64,000 nucleotides of DNA from Stenotrophomonas sp. ISL-67. Lineage in GTDB: Bacteria > Pseudomonadota > Gammaproteobacteria > Xanthomonadales > Xanthomonadaceae. Position 1 is the stretch's first letter; each line of letters begins with the position of its first letter. Under the pieces are notes generated by a model. The model worked only from the letters and a program-made list of their open reading frames with translations. It was not told the DNA's origin and searched no databases. Both the position numbers and the translations under genes were made by a program. The DNA lies in the NCBI RefSeq assembly GCF_018612915.1, contig NZ_JAGGRL010000010.1:1-64000 (forward strand), read 5' to 3'. Positions 17,336 to 28,285 of the stretch are shown here, piece by piece.

Positions 17336-18119
17336 CCGCCGATTGCCAGCCGTTCTTTTCGTCGCGCTGGCAGTAGCCGGGTGTGGCAACAAAGGCGTCA
17401 AGCCCCCAACCGCGCCTCTCGGCATCGCGCCCGAGTATGTGGCGCGCGACAACGCCGACACCCGTCGCCGGGTCAGCTACCAGGACCTGATGACGTTGTC
17501 GGCCGAGGCGTTCCGGGCCGGGGCCCTGGATGTTTCCGAGAAGCGGGCCAAGGGCGCACTCAAGCTCGATGCGGGCCGGCCCGATGCCTATGTGATGCTG
17601 GCCGCGCTGGCCAACCGGCGTGGCGACGACGCCCAGGCGGGGCCGCTGTTCCAGAAGGCGGCCGAACTGGCGCCGGGCAGTGGCGAAGTACTCAATAATT
17701 ATGGTGCGTGGTTATGTGGTCATGGCCGCGCCGGCGAGGCGCTGCCGCTCTTTGACCGGGCCATTGCAACGCCTGGCTACCGCACGCCGGCGGCTGCCCT
17801 GGCCAACGCCGGCGGCTGTGCGCTTGATGCGGGCCAGCCCGAGCGTGCCGAGCGTGACCTGCGCAGGGCCCTGGCGCTGGACCCGGTCAATCCCTATGCG
17901 CTGGAGTCCATGGCACGCAACGAGTATGCCCAAGGCCGCCATTTCGAGGCGCGGGCCTTCGTGCAACGGCGTCTTGCGGCTGCACCGGCCACACGTTCCG
18001 TGTTACAACTTGCCTCTCAAATCGAGGCGCAGCTTGGCGACACAGTGGCATCCGGTCGTTATCTGCAGCGAATTCGCGACGAATTTCCGCAGGATGCGGC
18101 TCCTAATTCCCGGGGTTGA
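17322..18119 (+). CDS. pilF: Type IV pilus biogenesis/stability lipoprotein PilF (PilW)
   Basis: This 265-residue protein has a lipoprotein signal peptide ([12 protein letters not shown], lipidated Cys about residue 21) followed by tetratricopeptide repeats (for example [20 protein letters not shown] and [20 protein letters not shown]). PilF/PilW is the outer-membrane pilotin that lets the PilQ secretin assemble. The position between rlmN and a RodZ-like gene matches Pseudomonas. The start ATG 17322 lies within the 3-prime end of rlmN, so translation is probably coupled. Confidence 0.9.
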   Translation: MPLPDRRLPAVLFVALAVAGCGNKGVKPPTAPLGIAPEYVARDNADTRRRVSYQDLMTLSAEAFRAGALDVSEKRAKGALKLDAGRPDAYVMLAALANRRGDDAQAGPLFQKAAELAPGSGEVLNNYGAWLCGHGRAGEALPLFDRAIATPGYRTPAAALANAGGCALDAGQPERAERDLRRALALDPVNPYALESMARNEYAQGRHFEARAFVQRRLAAAPATRSVLQLASQIEAQLGDTVASGRYLQRIRDEFPQDAAPNSRG

Positions 18120-18125
18120 AGCATT

Positions 18126-18992
18126 GTGATTGATGACCAGACTGTGAACGCTTTTGAGACTGCGGCCGGCTGTGGAACCCGTCTCCGGCAGGCGCGGGAA
18201 GCGGCAGGATTGACGCTCGATGCGGTCGGGCAGCAGCTGCGCATGCCGGTCCAGGTGGTGAAGTCACTGGAAGCCGAGCAGTGGGATCGCCTCGGCGCGC
18301 CGGTGTTCGTCCGCGGTCAGCTGAAAAGCTATGCGCGCCTGCTCAAGGTCGATCTGGGCGATGTGCTTGACCAGGCCCGCATCGGCCCTGTCGTGCCACC
18401 GCAGCTGGTCAGTCACACCCATACCCCGCGGGCCCGGCGTATCGCCGAAAGCCTGGGGCGACGTGCCCTGTATGTAGGCATCACCGCGGTGCTGGCCGTG
18501 CCGGTGTGGTTCGCCACCCGCGGCCATTTCGACAGTGCGTCGACCACCCCCAGCACCGCGTCGCTGGATGTCATTCCCGCCGCCGTACCGGTGGCAGGAA
18601 CCGCGGCACCTGCCGCCCAGGCTGCGTCGGAGGCGGCCCCCGGCGTGGCCCCGTCGGCGCCGTCTGCGCCTTACCTGGCGTCACTCACCCCGGTTCCCCG
18701 GCCCAGTGCCGCCGCCGCCGCTCCGGCGGGCGCGCTCAGCCTGCAGTTCAGGGGCGACAGCTGGGTGGACATTGCCGCACCCGATGGCAGCACGGTCGAA
18801 AAAGCCCTGATCAAGTCGGGCGAAACCCGCACCTTCAGCCCGGGCCAGGTAGCCCGCATGGTGCTGGGGAATGCGTCGGCGGTCGAGGTTCAGCAGGCCG
18901 GCACTATCGTCGACCTTTCGCCTTACCAGCGAGCCAACGTGGCACGCTTTACGGTATCCTCTGACGGCTCCGTGGCTCCGGTTTCACACTGA
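18126..18992 (+). CDS. RodZ-like cytoskeletal protein with HTH and DUF4115 domains
   Basis: This 288-residue protein has an N-terminal Xre-type helix-turn-helix (LRQAREAAGLTLDAVGQQLR, about residues 18-85), one membrane helix (about 119-136), an Ala/Pro-rich periplasmic linker and a C-terminal DUF4115 beta-domain (LSLQFRGDSWVDIAAPDG). This is the RodZ layout, a protein that ties MreB to the membrane and sets rod shape. It starts with GTG 18126, six bases after pilF; a GTG at 18144 is also possible. In many relatives ispG and hisS follow, but here yfgM does. Confidence 0.85.
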   Translation: MIDDQTVNAFETAAGCGTRLRQAREAAGLTLDAVGQQLRMPVQVVKSLEAEQWDRLGAPVFVRGQLKSYARLLKVDLGDVLDQARIGPVVPPQLVSHTHTPRARRIAESLGRRALYVGITAVLAVPVWFATRGHFDSASTTPSTASLDVIPAAVPVAGTAAPAAQAASEAAPGVAPSAPSAPYLASLTPVPRPSAAAAAPAGALSLQFRGDSWVDIAAPDGSTVEKALIKSGETRTFSPGQVARMVLGNASAVEVQQAGTIVDLSPYQRANVARFTVSSDGSVAPVSH

Positions 18993-19064
18993 GCCGCGTT
19001 TACCGAATCATTTCGACAATCCAATTCAAACAGTCCCTCCTGACGGGCAGGGGCGAGAGTACGC

Positions 19065-19703
19065 ATGGCGATCGACGACCTGCTCGACGAGCACGAACAA
19101 AGTGAACGCGTCCGCAGCTGGCTGCGGACGAATGGTGTCAGCATCATCGCCGGCGTGGCGATTGCCATCGGCGGCATCGCCGGTTGGCAGTGGTGGCAGA
19201 AAGAGCAGGGCAGCCACCTGGCCGGTGCCAACGGCGAGTACCAGCTGGTGCTCAAGCAGCTGCAGGACAAGAAGCTGGACGAAGCGGCCAAGGGCGTGAA
19301 GGGCCTGGAAGGCGGCAAGGTCCAGATCTACGGCGACCTGGCGGCCCTTCAGCTGGCCAAGGCCCAGGTGGATGCTGGCAAGAACGAGGAGGCCCTGGCC
19401 ACCCTTCGTGCCATCAAGGCCGACCCGGAATACAAGACTGCGATCGACCAGCGCATCGCGCGCCTGTTGATCGCCACCGGCAAGCACGATGAAGCCATCG
19501 CGCTGCTGGGCAGTGCCACCGATAGTGCGAGCGTGGAAATCCACGGCGATGCCTTGATGGCACTGGGCAAGCGTGACGAAGCCCGCGGGCAGTATGAGAA
19601 GGCGCTCAAGACGCTGGACGTGGCAGCGCCCCAGCGGCGCGTGCTGGAAACCAAAGTGATGGATGCCGGTGGCACCGTCACCGAGCCTGCGGAGTCGGTG
19701 TAA
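19065..19703 (+). CDS. yfgM: YfgM-type tetratricopeptide membrane protein
   Basis: This 212-residue protein has one membrane helix near the N-terminus (about residues 24-43, following DDLLDEHEQSERVRSWLRTN). A periplasmic tetratricopeptide region follows. YfgM in E. coli is an ancillary SecYEG chaperone partner and is encoded next to bamB, as here. The stop codon shares one base with the bamB start (TAATG), so translation is coupled. Confidence 0.88.
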   Translation: MAIDDLLDEHEQSERVRSWLRTNGVSIIAGVAIAIGGIAGWQWWQKEQGSHLAGANGEYQLVLKQLQDKKLDEAAKGVKGLEGGKVQIYGDLAALQLAKAQVDAGKNEEALATLRAIKADPEYKTAIDQRIARLLIATGKHDEAIALLGSATDSASVEIHGDALMALGKRDEARGQYEKALKTLDVAAPQRRVLETKVMDAGGTVTEPAESV

Positions 19704-20911
19704 TGAAGCAGATGGTCATGATCAAGCGCGTTGCCACCCTGGTTCTGATGGGCGTGGCGTTGTCCGGTTGCACCACCGTCAAGGGCTGGTTCGCCGGCAA
19801 GGACGCGGAGGCCAAGAAGGCGCTGGAACCGGCCGAACTGGTCAAGTTCGAGCCGACCGTGAAGGTCGACCGGATCTGGAGCAGCAACCTGGGCAAGGGC
19901 GAGAAGCGCATCGGCGTGCGCCAGGGCCCGGTCGTGGCTGACGGCCGCGTGTACGCGGCGGCGATCACCGGTGGCGTGCAGGCGCTGGACCTGCAGACTG
20001 GCAAGACGGTCTGGACCTACGAGCCGGCCAAGGTGAAGAAGCAGCCCAAGCTGCGCCTGTCCGGTGGCCCAGGCGTGGGCGAAGGCCTGGTCGTGATCGG
20101 AACCCTGGATGGCCAGGTGATCGCGCTGGACGCCAACGACGGCAGCGAGAAGTGGCGCGCCAAGGTGACGGGCGAAGTCATCGCAGCGCCGGCCGTGGCC
20201 CAGGGCGTCGTGTTCGTGCGCAGCAACGACGGCCGGGTGACCGCCTTCGATGCCGGCAACGGCACCCAGAAGTGGTTCAACCCGCGTGAACTGCCGATGC
20301 TGACCGTGCGCGGCAACGCGCCGGTGGTGACCGGCCCGGGCGTGCTGTTCATCGGCAACGATGACGGCAGCGTCTCCGCGCTGGCGATGCAGGATGGCCG
20401 CACCGTGTGGGACCAGATGGTTGCCAACGGCGAAGGCCGCACCGAGCTGGAGCGCATGTCCGACGTGGACGGTGCCCCGGTGCTGGAAGGCAACACCCTG
20501 TTCGTGAGCAGCTTCAAGAACCAGACCATGGCGATCGAAGGCCCGACCGGCCGTCCGCTGTGGGCCCGTGACCATGGTGGCGCCGGTGGCGTGGCCCTGA
20601 CCTCGGGCAATGTGATCGTCACCGACAACAAGGGCGGCGTGTTCGGCCTGGACAAGGCCAGCGGCAGTGCCATGTGGTCGCAGACCGGCCTGGCCCGGCG
20701 CTCGCTGACCGGGCCGGTGATCCACGGCGACTACGTTGTGGTCGGTGACTACAAGGGTTATCTGCACTGGTTGCGGACGGATAATGGTGAACTGGCCGCG
20801 CGCGCCAAGAGTGGCGGCGATGCCCTGCTGGCGCAGCCGGTGGTCGCCGATGGGATTCTGCTGGTGCAGAACGTTGATGGAAAGCTGACCGCATTCCGGT
20901 TGGCACAATAA
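19703..20911 (+). CDS. bamB: Outer-membrane protein assembly factor BamB
   Basis: This 402-residue lipoprotein has its lipobox at LMGVALSGCTT (Cys about residue 24). An eight-bladed PQQ-like propeller follows, in which each blade carries an AxDxxTGxxxW-like element (for example ALDLQTGKTVWTYEP and ALDANDGSEKWRAKV). BamB helps BamA insert beta-barrel proteins. It sits in the conserved yfgM-bamB-der order, with 12 bases to der. Confidence 0.95.
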   Translation: MKQMVMIKRVATLVLMGVALSGCTTVKGWFAGKDAEAKKALEPAELVKFEPTVKVDRIWSSNLGKGEKRIGVRQGPVVADGRVYAAAITGGVQALDLQTGKTVWTYEPAKVKKQPKLRLSGGPGVGEGLVVIGTLDGQVIALDANDGSEKWRAKVTGEVIAAPAVAQGVVFVRSNDGRVTAFDAGNGTQKWFNPRELPMLTVRGNAPVVTGPGVLFIGNDDGSVSALAMQDGRTVWDQMVANGEGRTELERMSDVDGAPVLEGNTLFVSSFKNQTMAIEGPTGRPLWARDHGGAGGVALTSGNVIVTDNKGGVFGLDKASGSAMWSQTGLARRSLTGPVIHGDYVVVGDYKGYLHWLRTDNGELAARAKSGGDALLAQPVVADGILLVQNVDGKLTAFRLAQ

Positions 20912-20923
20912 GGAGTTACCGCG

Positions 20924-22321
20924 ATGCTGCCCTTGGTCGCCCTGGTTGGACGGCCGAATGTCGGCAAGTCCACCATTTTCAATGCGCTGACCCGTACCCG
21001 TGACGCGCTGGTCCACGACCAGCCTGGCGTCACCCGGGACCGCAACTATGGTGTTTGCCGTCTTGACGAGGACAACCATTTCCTCGTCGTCGACACGGGC
21101 GGTATCTCGGAGGATGACGAAGGCCTGGCCGGCGCGACCGCCGACCAGGCGCGTGCTGCCGCTGGCGAAGCCGATCTGATCCTGTTCGTGGTGGATGCCC
21201 GTGACGGCACCTCCGCGCTGGATGACGAGATCCTGGCGTGGCTGCGCAAGCTGTCGCGGCCGACCCTGCTGTTGATCAACAAGATCGACGGCACCAACGA
21301 AGACACCGTGCGCGCCGAGTTCGCCCGCTACGGGTTCAGCGAAATGCTGACGGTGTCGGCTGCCCACCGCCAGGGCCTGGACGACCTGCTTGAAGAAGTG
21401 ATCCAGCGGCTGCCCGAAGAGGGCAGCGGCGAAGAGATGGACAACGATCCGAACCGGATGCGCATTGCCTTCGTCGGCCGCCCCAACGTGGGCAAGTCGA
21501 CCCTGGTCAACCGCATTCTCGGCGAAGAGCGGATGATCGCCTCGGAAGTACCCGGGACCACCCGCGACTCGATCGCCGTGGACCTGGAGCGCGACGGCCG
21601 TGAGTACCGCCTGATCGACACCGCCGGCCTGCGCCGCAGGGGGCGGGTCGAAGAGGTGGTCGAGAAGTTCAGCGTCATCAAGACCCTGCAGGCCATCGAG
21701 CAGTGCCAGGTGGCGGTGCTGATGCTCGACGCCAGCGAAGGCGTGACCGACCAGGACGCCACCGTGCTGGGCGCCGTGCTCGATGCCGGGCGTGCGCTGG
21801 TGGTGGCGATCAACAAGTGGGACGGCCTGACCGACTACCAGCGCGAGCAGGCCGAAGCACTGGTGTCGCGCAAGCTGGGCTTCGTGCCGTGGGCGGAAAC
21901 CGTGCGCATCTCGGCCAAGCATGGTTCGGGCCTGCGTGAGCTGTTCCGTGCGATCCACCAGGCACATGCCTCGGCCACGCACGAGTTCAGCACCAGCGAA
22001 GTCAACAAGGCGCTGGAAATCGCCTACGAGACCAACCCGCCGCCGGCGATCCGTGGTCACGTGTCCAAGCTGCGTTACGTGCACCCGGGTGGTTCCAATC
22101 CGCCCACCTTCATCGTGCACGGCACCCGCCTGAAAGAGTTGCCGGAGTCGTACAAGCGCTACCTGGAAAACTTCTTCCGTAAGCGCTTCAAGCTGATCGG
22201 CACGCCGGTGCAGTTCATCTTCCGCGAGGGTGCCAACCCGTACGAAGGCAAGAAGAACGTGCTCAGCGAACGCCAGATTGCAAAGAAAAAGCGCCTGATC
22301 AAGCACGTAAAGGGTCGCTGA
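20924..22321 (+). CDS. der: Ribosome assembly GTPase Der (EngA)
   Basis: This 465-residue protein has two tandem Era-like GTPase domains: P-loops [14 protein letters not shown] near residue 10 and [15 protein letters not shown] near 185, with G4 motifs NKID and NKWD. A C-terminal KH-like domain follows. It acts in assembly of the 50S subunit and is essential in most bacteria. AAGGAG precedes ATG 20924. It is the last gene of the rlmN-der run. Confidence 0.97.
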   Translation: MLPLVALVGRPNVGKSTIFNALTRTRDALVHDQPGVTRDRNYGVCRLDEDNHFLVVDTGGISEDDEGLAGATADQARAAAGEADLILFVVDARDGTSALDDEILAWLRKLSRPTLLLINKIDGTNEDTVRAEFARYGFSEMLTVSAAHRQGLDDLLEEVIQRLPEEGSGEEMDNDPNRMRIAFVGRPNVGKSTLVNRILGEERMIASEVPGTTRDSIAVDLERDGREYRLIDTAGLRRRGRVEEVVEKFSVIKTLQAIEQCQVAVLMLDASEGVTDQDATVLGAVLDAGRALVVAINKWDGLTDYQREQAEALVSRKLGFVPWAETVRISAKHGSGLRELFRAIHQAHASATHEFSTSEVNKALEIAYETNPPPAIRGHVSKLRYVHPGGSNPPTFIVHGTRLKELPESYKRYLENFFRKRFKLIGTPVQFIFREGANPYEGKKNVLSERQIAKKKRLIKHVKGR

Positions 22322-22335
22322 CGCCCGCGCCCTCA

Positions 22336-22349
22336 TATCACCGGTGATA
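22336..22349 (+). promoter_or_regulatory. Perfect 14-base palindrome over the moeB -10 region
   Basis: TATCACCGGTGATA overlaps a -10-like GATAAT (22346-22351) seven bases before the moeB start codon. It could be an operator, but no regulator gene is adjacent. Confidence 0.45.
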
Positions 22350-22357
22350 ATGGGCCG

Positions 22358-23494
22358 ATGGACATTCGCGAGATATCCCCGGAACACGCCCGCGCCCTGC
22401 ATGGGCGCGGCGCCCTGCTGATCGACGTGCGCGAACCGCACGAGCGCGCCACCGGCATCGCCGAGGGCGCACTGGGCATCGCGAAAGGGGAGCTCCAGGC
22501 ACATCCGTCTGCCCACCTCCCGGCGCACGACCGCGAACTCATCCTGATCTGCCAGAGCGGCAAACGTTCCATGGAAGCCGCGCAGGCGCTGCTCCATCTC
22601 GGCTACACCAACATCGCCTCCGTCCACGGCGGCACCACCGCCTGGCGCGCTGCCGGGCTGCCGTTCGTGCAGCCGCTGCAGAGCGACGACGAGCGTGATT
22701 TCAACGAGCGTTATTCACGCCACCTGCTGCTGCCCCAGGTGGGCGTTGCCGGCCAGCATGCGCTGCTTGGCGCCCGCGTGCTCCTGCTCGGCGCCGGTGG
22801 CCTCGGCTCGCCGGCGGCCTTCTACCTTGCAGCTGCCGGGGTAGGGCACCTGCGCATCGCCGATGACGACGTGGTGGATCGCAGCAACCTGCAGCGGCAG
22901 ATCCTGCATACCGAGGCCAGCATCGGCCAGCCCAAGGTGGGCTCGGCACGCGAACGGCTGCTGGCGCTCAATCCGCGCCTGGACATCGAAGCGGTGCAGG
23001 CGCGGGTGACCTCGGACAACATCGATGCGCTGCTCGACGACGTGAACGTGGTGCTGGACGGATCGGACAACTTCCCGCTGCGCTACCTGCTCAACGATGC
23101 GTGTATCAAGCACGGCATTCCACTGGTGTATGGCGCGGTGGAGCGCTTCACCGGGCAGGTATCGGTGTTCGATGCCGGCCGTCATCGTGGGCAGGCGCCC
23201 TGCTACCGCTGCCTGTTTCCCGAACCGCCGCCGCCGGAGTTCGCCCCCAGCTGCGCCGAGGCCGGTGTGCTCGGCGTGCTGCCGGGCATGGTCGGCCTGC
23301 TGCAGGCTACGGAAGTGCTCAAGCTGCTGCTCGGGATCGGTGAGCCGCTGGTTGGGCGGCTGCTGACCTTCGACGCGCTGGCCATGCGGTTCCGCGAGAT
23401 CCGGCTGGCGCCGGACCCCGGCTGCCCGCTATGTGCGCCGGGGCGCGCGTTTCCGGGTTACATCGATTACGCGGCGTTCTGCCGCGGCGGTTGA
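22358..23494 (+). CDS. moeB: Rhodanese-MoeB/ThiF fusion (molybdopterin-synthase adenylyltransferase-like)
   Basis: This is a 378-residue protein. Residues about 12-108 are a rhodanese domain with the active loop CQSGKRS. Residues about 120-375 are an E1-like adenylyltransferase with the ATP-binding GAGGLGSPAAFYLAAAGVG, DRSNLQRQ and VLDGSDNFPLRYLLND motifs, plus zinc Cys pairs CYRC and CPLC. Such proteins adenylate the C-terminal Gly-Gly of MoaD- or ThiS-type sulfur carriers, and the rhodanese can supply sulfur. In the better-known fusion (eukaryotic MOCS3) the rhodanese is C-terminal; here it is N-terminal. No molybdopterin genes adjoin, so the substrate carrier is open. Confidence 0.9.
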   Translation: MDIREISPEHARALHGRGALLIDVREPHERATGIAEGALGIAKGELQAHPSAHLPAHDRELILICQSGKRSMEAAQALLHLGYTNIASVHGGTTAWRAAGLPFVQPLQSDDERDFNERYSRHLLLPQVGVAGQHALLGARVLLLGAGGLGSPAAFYLAAAGVGHLRIADDDVVDRSNLQRQILHTEASIGQPKVGSARERLLALNPRLDIEAVQARVTSDNIDALLDDVNVVLDGSDNFPLRYLLNDACIKHGIPLVYGAVERFTGQVSVFDAGRHRGQAPCYRCLFPEPPPPEFAPSCAEAGVLGVLPGMVGLLQATEVLKLLLGIGEPLVGRLLTFDALAMRFREIRLAPDPGCPLCAPGRAFPGYIDYAAFCRGG

Positions 23495-23502
23495 CGTGCA
23501 AG

Positions 23503-23527
23503 GCAGCCGGGCAGAGCCCGGCTCTAC
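23503..23527 (-). repeat. SMAG repeat after moeB
   Basis: GTAG plus arms AGCCGGGC/GCCCGGCT on the minus strand, eight bases after the moeB stop. It likely forms the 3-prime hairpin. Confidence 0.8.
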
Positions 23528-23661
23528 CGGTGATGGGACACCGCGCCTGTTTTTTCGCCAGTCGTTCCATGCGTGGCACGATCATGCGCACCTGCGTGCT
23601 ATGTCCCTGCGTCAACATGTCCTATCGTGATGGCTGATCGGAGTTGCAAGGAACGAACCGC

Positions 23662-25488
23662 ATGGCGGTGGAAGCAGGTGCCAGTGAGCTGGTGAAAGTG
23701 GTCGCCCTGCTGGGTGCGGCAGTGGTGATGGTGCCCTTGTTCCGCCGGCTGGGGTTGGGCTCGGTGCTGGGTTACTTCGCCGCCGGCCTGGCGATTGGTC
23801 CGTTCGGGTTCGGCTGGTTCTCTGATCCGCAGGCGATCCTGCACACCGCCGAGCTCGGCGTGGTGATGTTCCTGTTCGTGATCGGACTGGAAATGCGGCC
23901 TTCGCACCTGTGGAGCCTGCGCAAGGAAATTTTCGGGCTGGGCACGCTGCAGATCGCGGTCTGCGGTGCGGTGCTCACCGGTGTGTGCATGTTGTTCGGT
24001 TTCCCGTTGCCCGTGGCCTTCATCGGTGCGGCCGGTTTCGTGCTGACCTCCACGGCGGTGGTGATGCAGCTGCTCGCCGAGCGCGGTGACATCGCGCTGC
24101 CGTCGGGGCAGAAGATCGTGTCGATCCTGTTGTTCGAGGACCTGCTGATCGTGCCGCTGCTGGCGGTCGTGGCCTTCATGGCACCGGTGCAGGCCGACGC
24201 CGGGACCGGTTCGCGCTGGATCAGCGTGGCCATCGCTGCCGGGGCGATCATCGGGCTGGTGCTGGTGGGCCGTTTCCTGCTCAACCCGCTGTTCCGCATC
24301 CTGGCCGCCGCCAAGGCGCGCGAGGTAATGACCGCCGCCGCATTGCTGGTCGTGCTGGGCGCGGCGCTGTTGATGCAGCTGGGTGGGTTGTCGATGGCGA
24401 TGGGTGCGTTCCTGGCCGGCGTGCTGCTCAGCGAATCCACCTTCCGCCACCAGATTGAAGCCGACATCGAACCGTTCCGCGGCATCCTGCTGGGGCTGTT
24501 CTTCCTCAGCGTGGGCATGGCGCTGGACCTGACGGTGGTCGCCAACAACTGGCCGCTGATCGTGTCCGGCGTGCTGGCACTCATGCTGGCCAAGGCGGTG
24601 TGCATTTACGCGGTGGCGCGTATCCTGGGCAGCGATCACCACCAGGCGCTGGATCGTGGCGTGGTCATGGCGCAGGGTGGCGAATTCGCCTTCGTGCTGT
24701 TCTCGGCTGCCGCCACCACCGGGGTGATCGGTATCGAGGTCAACGCCAACCTGACTGCCATCGTGGTGCTGTCGATGGCGCTGACCCCGCTGTTCGTGCT
24801 GCTGCACGACAAGCTGATGCCAGCGCGCGAGGTCTCGCTGGAAGGCGTGGACACCGCCGAGGGCATGTCCGGCAGCGTGCTGATGATCGGCTTCGGCCGC
24901 TTCGGCCAGGTTGCCAGCCAGTCGCTGCTGGCCCGCGACGTGGACGTGACCATCATCGACAACGACGTGGACATGATCCACAACGCGGAGCGCTTCGGCT
25001 TCAAGATCTATTACGGCGACGGCACCCGGCTGGACGTGCTGCACGCGTCTGGTGCCGCGACGGCGCGCGCGATCGCGGTGTGCGTGAACAACGCGCAGGA
25101 TGCCGACCGCATCGTCGAACTGATCGCGCATGAGTTCCCGCAGGCCAAGCTGCTGGTGCGTTCGTTCGATCGCGAACATTCCCTGCGGCTGATCCACGCC
25201 GGTGTGGATTTCCAGATCCGCGAAACCTTCGAGTCGGCGCTGCTGTTCGGCCAGGCGGCGTTGGTTGAACTCGGTGCAGAGGAGGATGACGCGCGCGACA
25301 TCGCCGAACAGATCCGCCAGCGCGACGCCGAACGGTTCGAGCTGGAAATGGCCGGTGGTGATCTGCGCGCGGGGGCGCACATGGTGTTTGGTACCGCGCT
25401 GCCGGGCGTGCCCACGCCGACGCCGTTCACCGCACCCAAGCGCAAGGCCAGAACCCTTAACGCCGACCAGGTTCCCGAGGAAGAATGA
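23662..25488 (+). CDS. KefB/KefC-type monovalent cation:proton antiporter (CPA2)
   Basis: This 608-residue protein has about twelve membrane helices (residues about 5-385) of the Na/H-exchanger fold. A cytoplasmic RCK/TrkA-N nucleotide-binding domain follows (VLMIGFGRFGQVASQSLLARD, about residue 412). CPA2 members of this shape export K+ or Na+ in exchange for protons, often under glutathione-adduct or NADH control. No KefF/KefG partner is adjacent. The ATG at 23662 is preferred over the upstream TTG because AAGGAA lies 8 bases before it. The C-terminal tail is low-complexity. Confidence 0.88.
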   Translation: MAVEAGASELVKVVALLGAAVVMVPLFRRLGLGSVLGYFAAGLAIGPFGFGWFSDPQAILHTAELGVVMFLFVIGLEMRPSHLWSLRKEIFGLGTLQIAVCGAVLTGVCMLFGFPLPVAFIGAAGFVLTSTAVVMQLLAERGDIALPSGQKIVSILLFEDLLIVPLLAVVAFMAPVQADAGTGSRWISVAIAAGAIIGLVLVGRFLLNPLFRILAAAKAREVMTAAALLVVLGAALLMQLGGLSMAMGAFLAGVLLSESTFRHQIEADIEPFRGILLGLFFLSVGMALDLTVVANNWPLIVSGVLALMLAKAVCIYAVARILGSDHHQALDRGVVMAQGGEFAFVLFSAAATTGVIGIEVNANLTAIVVLSMALTPLFVLLHDKLMPAREVSLEGVDTAEGMSGSVLMIGFGRFGQVASQSLLARDVDVTIIDNDVDMIHNAERFGFKIYYGDGTRLDVLHASGAATARAIAVCVNNAQDADRIVELIAHEFPQAKLLVRSFDREHSLRLIHAGVDFQIRETFESALLFGQAALVELGAEEDDARDIAEQIRQRDAERFELEMAGGDLRAGAHMVFGTALPGVPTPTPFTAPKRKARTLNADQVPEEE

Positions 25489-25490
25489 CG

Positions 25491-25550
25491 GTAGCGCCGG
25501 CCGTTGGCCGGCCCTCATTACCGCCTGGGCCGGCCAACGGCCGGCGCTAC
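25491..25550. repeat. Inverted pair of SMAG repeats between the antiporter gene and folD
   Basis: GTAGCGCCGGCCGTTGGCCGG at the left is mirrored by a copy ending CTAC at 25550. This is a classical two-unit palindromic REP dimer placed two bases after the upstream stop codon. Confidence 0.88.
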
Positions 25551-25613
25551 CGGTGTAACGCACCGCGTTAATCGGGGACAATACGTTCCCCGCCGCCCCA
25601 CGCCGCACATTCG

Positions 25614-26489
25614 ATGACCGACTCCGCCGCCCCCCATTCCGCCCGCCTCCTGGACGGACGCCGCATCGCCGAAGACCTGCTGGACAGCCTGAAGGTGCGC
25701 GTAGACGCCCGCCTGGCCGCCGGCGGCAGCCGGCCGGGCCTGGCCGTGGTGCTGGTGGGTGGCGATCCGGCCTCGACCGTGTATGTGCGCAACAAGCGCC
25801 GCGCTGCCGAGAAGGTCGGAATCGAGGCGTTCGATTACGACCTGCCGGCCGGCACCAGCGAAGCCCAACTGCTGACCCTGATCGACCAGCTCAATGCCGA
25901 TCCGAAGATCCACGGCATCCTGGTGCAGCTGCCGTTGCCGGGCATTCCCGATGCCAGCCGTCTGATCCACCGGATCGACCCGCGCAAGGACGTGGACGGC
26001 TTCCATCCGGAAAACGTGGGCCACCTGGCCCTGCGTGAATTCGGCCTGCGCCCGTGCACGCCGCGCGGCATCACCACGCTGCTGGGCCACACCGACCAGC
26101 CGGTGCGTGGCCGCAACGCCACCATCGTGGGGGTGAGCAACCACGTTGGCCGGCCGATGGGCCTGGAGCTGCTGATCGCCGGCTGCACCGTGACCAGCTG
26201 CCACAAGTTCACCCCCAAGGAGGTGCTGGAGCAGTCGGTGCGCAATGCCGACATCCTGGTGGTGGCGGTGGGCCGCCCGGGCATCGTGCCGGGCGAGTGG
26301 GTCAAGCCGGGTGCGGTGGTGATCGACGTGGGCATCAACCGCCTGGACGACGGGCGCCTGGTCGGCGACGTGGGCTTCGAGGCGGCGGCCGAACGGGCCA
26401 GCTGGATCACCCCGGTGCCGGGTGGGGTAGGGCCGATGACCGTGGCCACGCTGATGCAGAACACCATCGAGGCTGCAGAAGGGGCCTGA
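25614..26489 (+). CDS. folD: Methylenetetrahydrofolate dehydrogenase / methenyltetrahydrofolate cyclohydrolase
   Basis: This 291-residue bifunctional folate enzyme interconverts 5,10-methylene-, methenyl- and 10-formyl-tetrahydrofolate and supplies one-carbon units for purine synthesis. Catalytic-region motifs are [17 protein letters not shown] (Tyr and Lys), [10 protein letters not shown] and [11 protein letters not shown]. The NADP-binding [15 protein letters not shown] and the terminal [18 protein letters not shown] are also clear. Two purine genes (guaB, guaA) lie downstream, separated by a REP cluster. Confidence 0.96.
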   Translation: MTDSAAPHSARLLDGRRIAEDLLDSLKVRVDARLAAGGSRPGLAVVLVGGDPASTVYVRNKRRAAEKVGIEAFDYDLPAGTSEAQLLTLIDQLNADPKIHGILVQLPLPGIPDASRLIHRIDPRKDVDGFHPENVGHLALREFGLRPCTPRGITTLLGHTDQPVRGRNATIVGVSNHVGRPMGLELLIAGCTVTSCHKFTPKEVLEQSVRNADILVVAVGRPGIVPGEWVKPGAVVIDVGINRLDDGRLVGDVGFEAAAERASWITPVPGGVGPMTVATLMQNTIEAAEGA

Positions 26490-26503
26490 CGCCGGAACGC
26501 CGT

Positions 26504-26603
26504 GACGACCAACGGTCGTCACCTACTGATCGGTAGCGCCGGCCGTTGGCCGGCCCTCATGGCGTCGGCAGCACCCCTTGGGCCGGCCAACGGCCGGCGC
26601 TAC
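26504..26603. repeat. Three SMAG units between folD and guaB
   Basis: A minus-oriented unit (arms GACGACC/GGTCGTC, ending CTAC at 26525) is followed by an inverted pair, GTAG at 26533 and CTAC ending at 26603, with GCCGGCC-type arms. Confidence 0.85.
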
Positions 26604-26687
26604 CGGCGCATGGCACCATGAACGGCTACGTCGAACGCGACACAGCGTCGCATCCTCCCCCTGCCCATCGGGGGGAAATCAGGGTAA

Positions 26688-28175
<1,488 letters not shown>

Positions 28176-28285
28176 TGCGCCGGTGAGCAGAGAGGAACGA
28201 GGAAGCTGATTCCCGTTCCTCTTTCTCTATCTGCCCTCCGTTCTGAATTCCGTTTCTCCGTTTTCAACCTGCATTTCCGGGCGCC

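Noticed and set aside
19349-22627. 1092-codon minus-strand frame
   Set aside because: Runs antisense through yfgM, bamB and der, all strongly conserved; no domain signature.
23599-25608. 669-codon minus-strand frame rich in His, Gln and Arg
   Set aside because: Antisense to the KefC-type antiporter gene.
28176-28285. Guanine/xanthine-type riboswitch between guaB and guaA
   Set aside because: Only a simple imperfect hairpin is seen; no purine-riboswitch core could be recognised.
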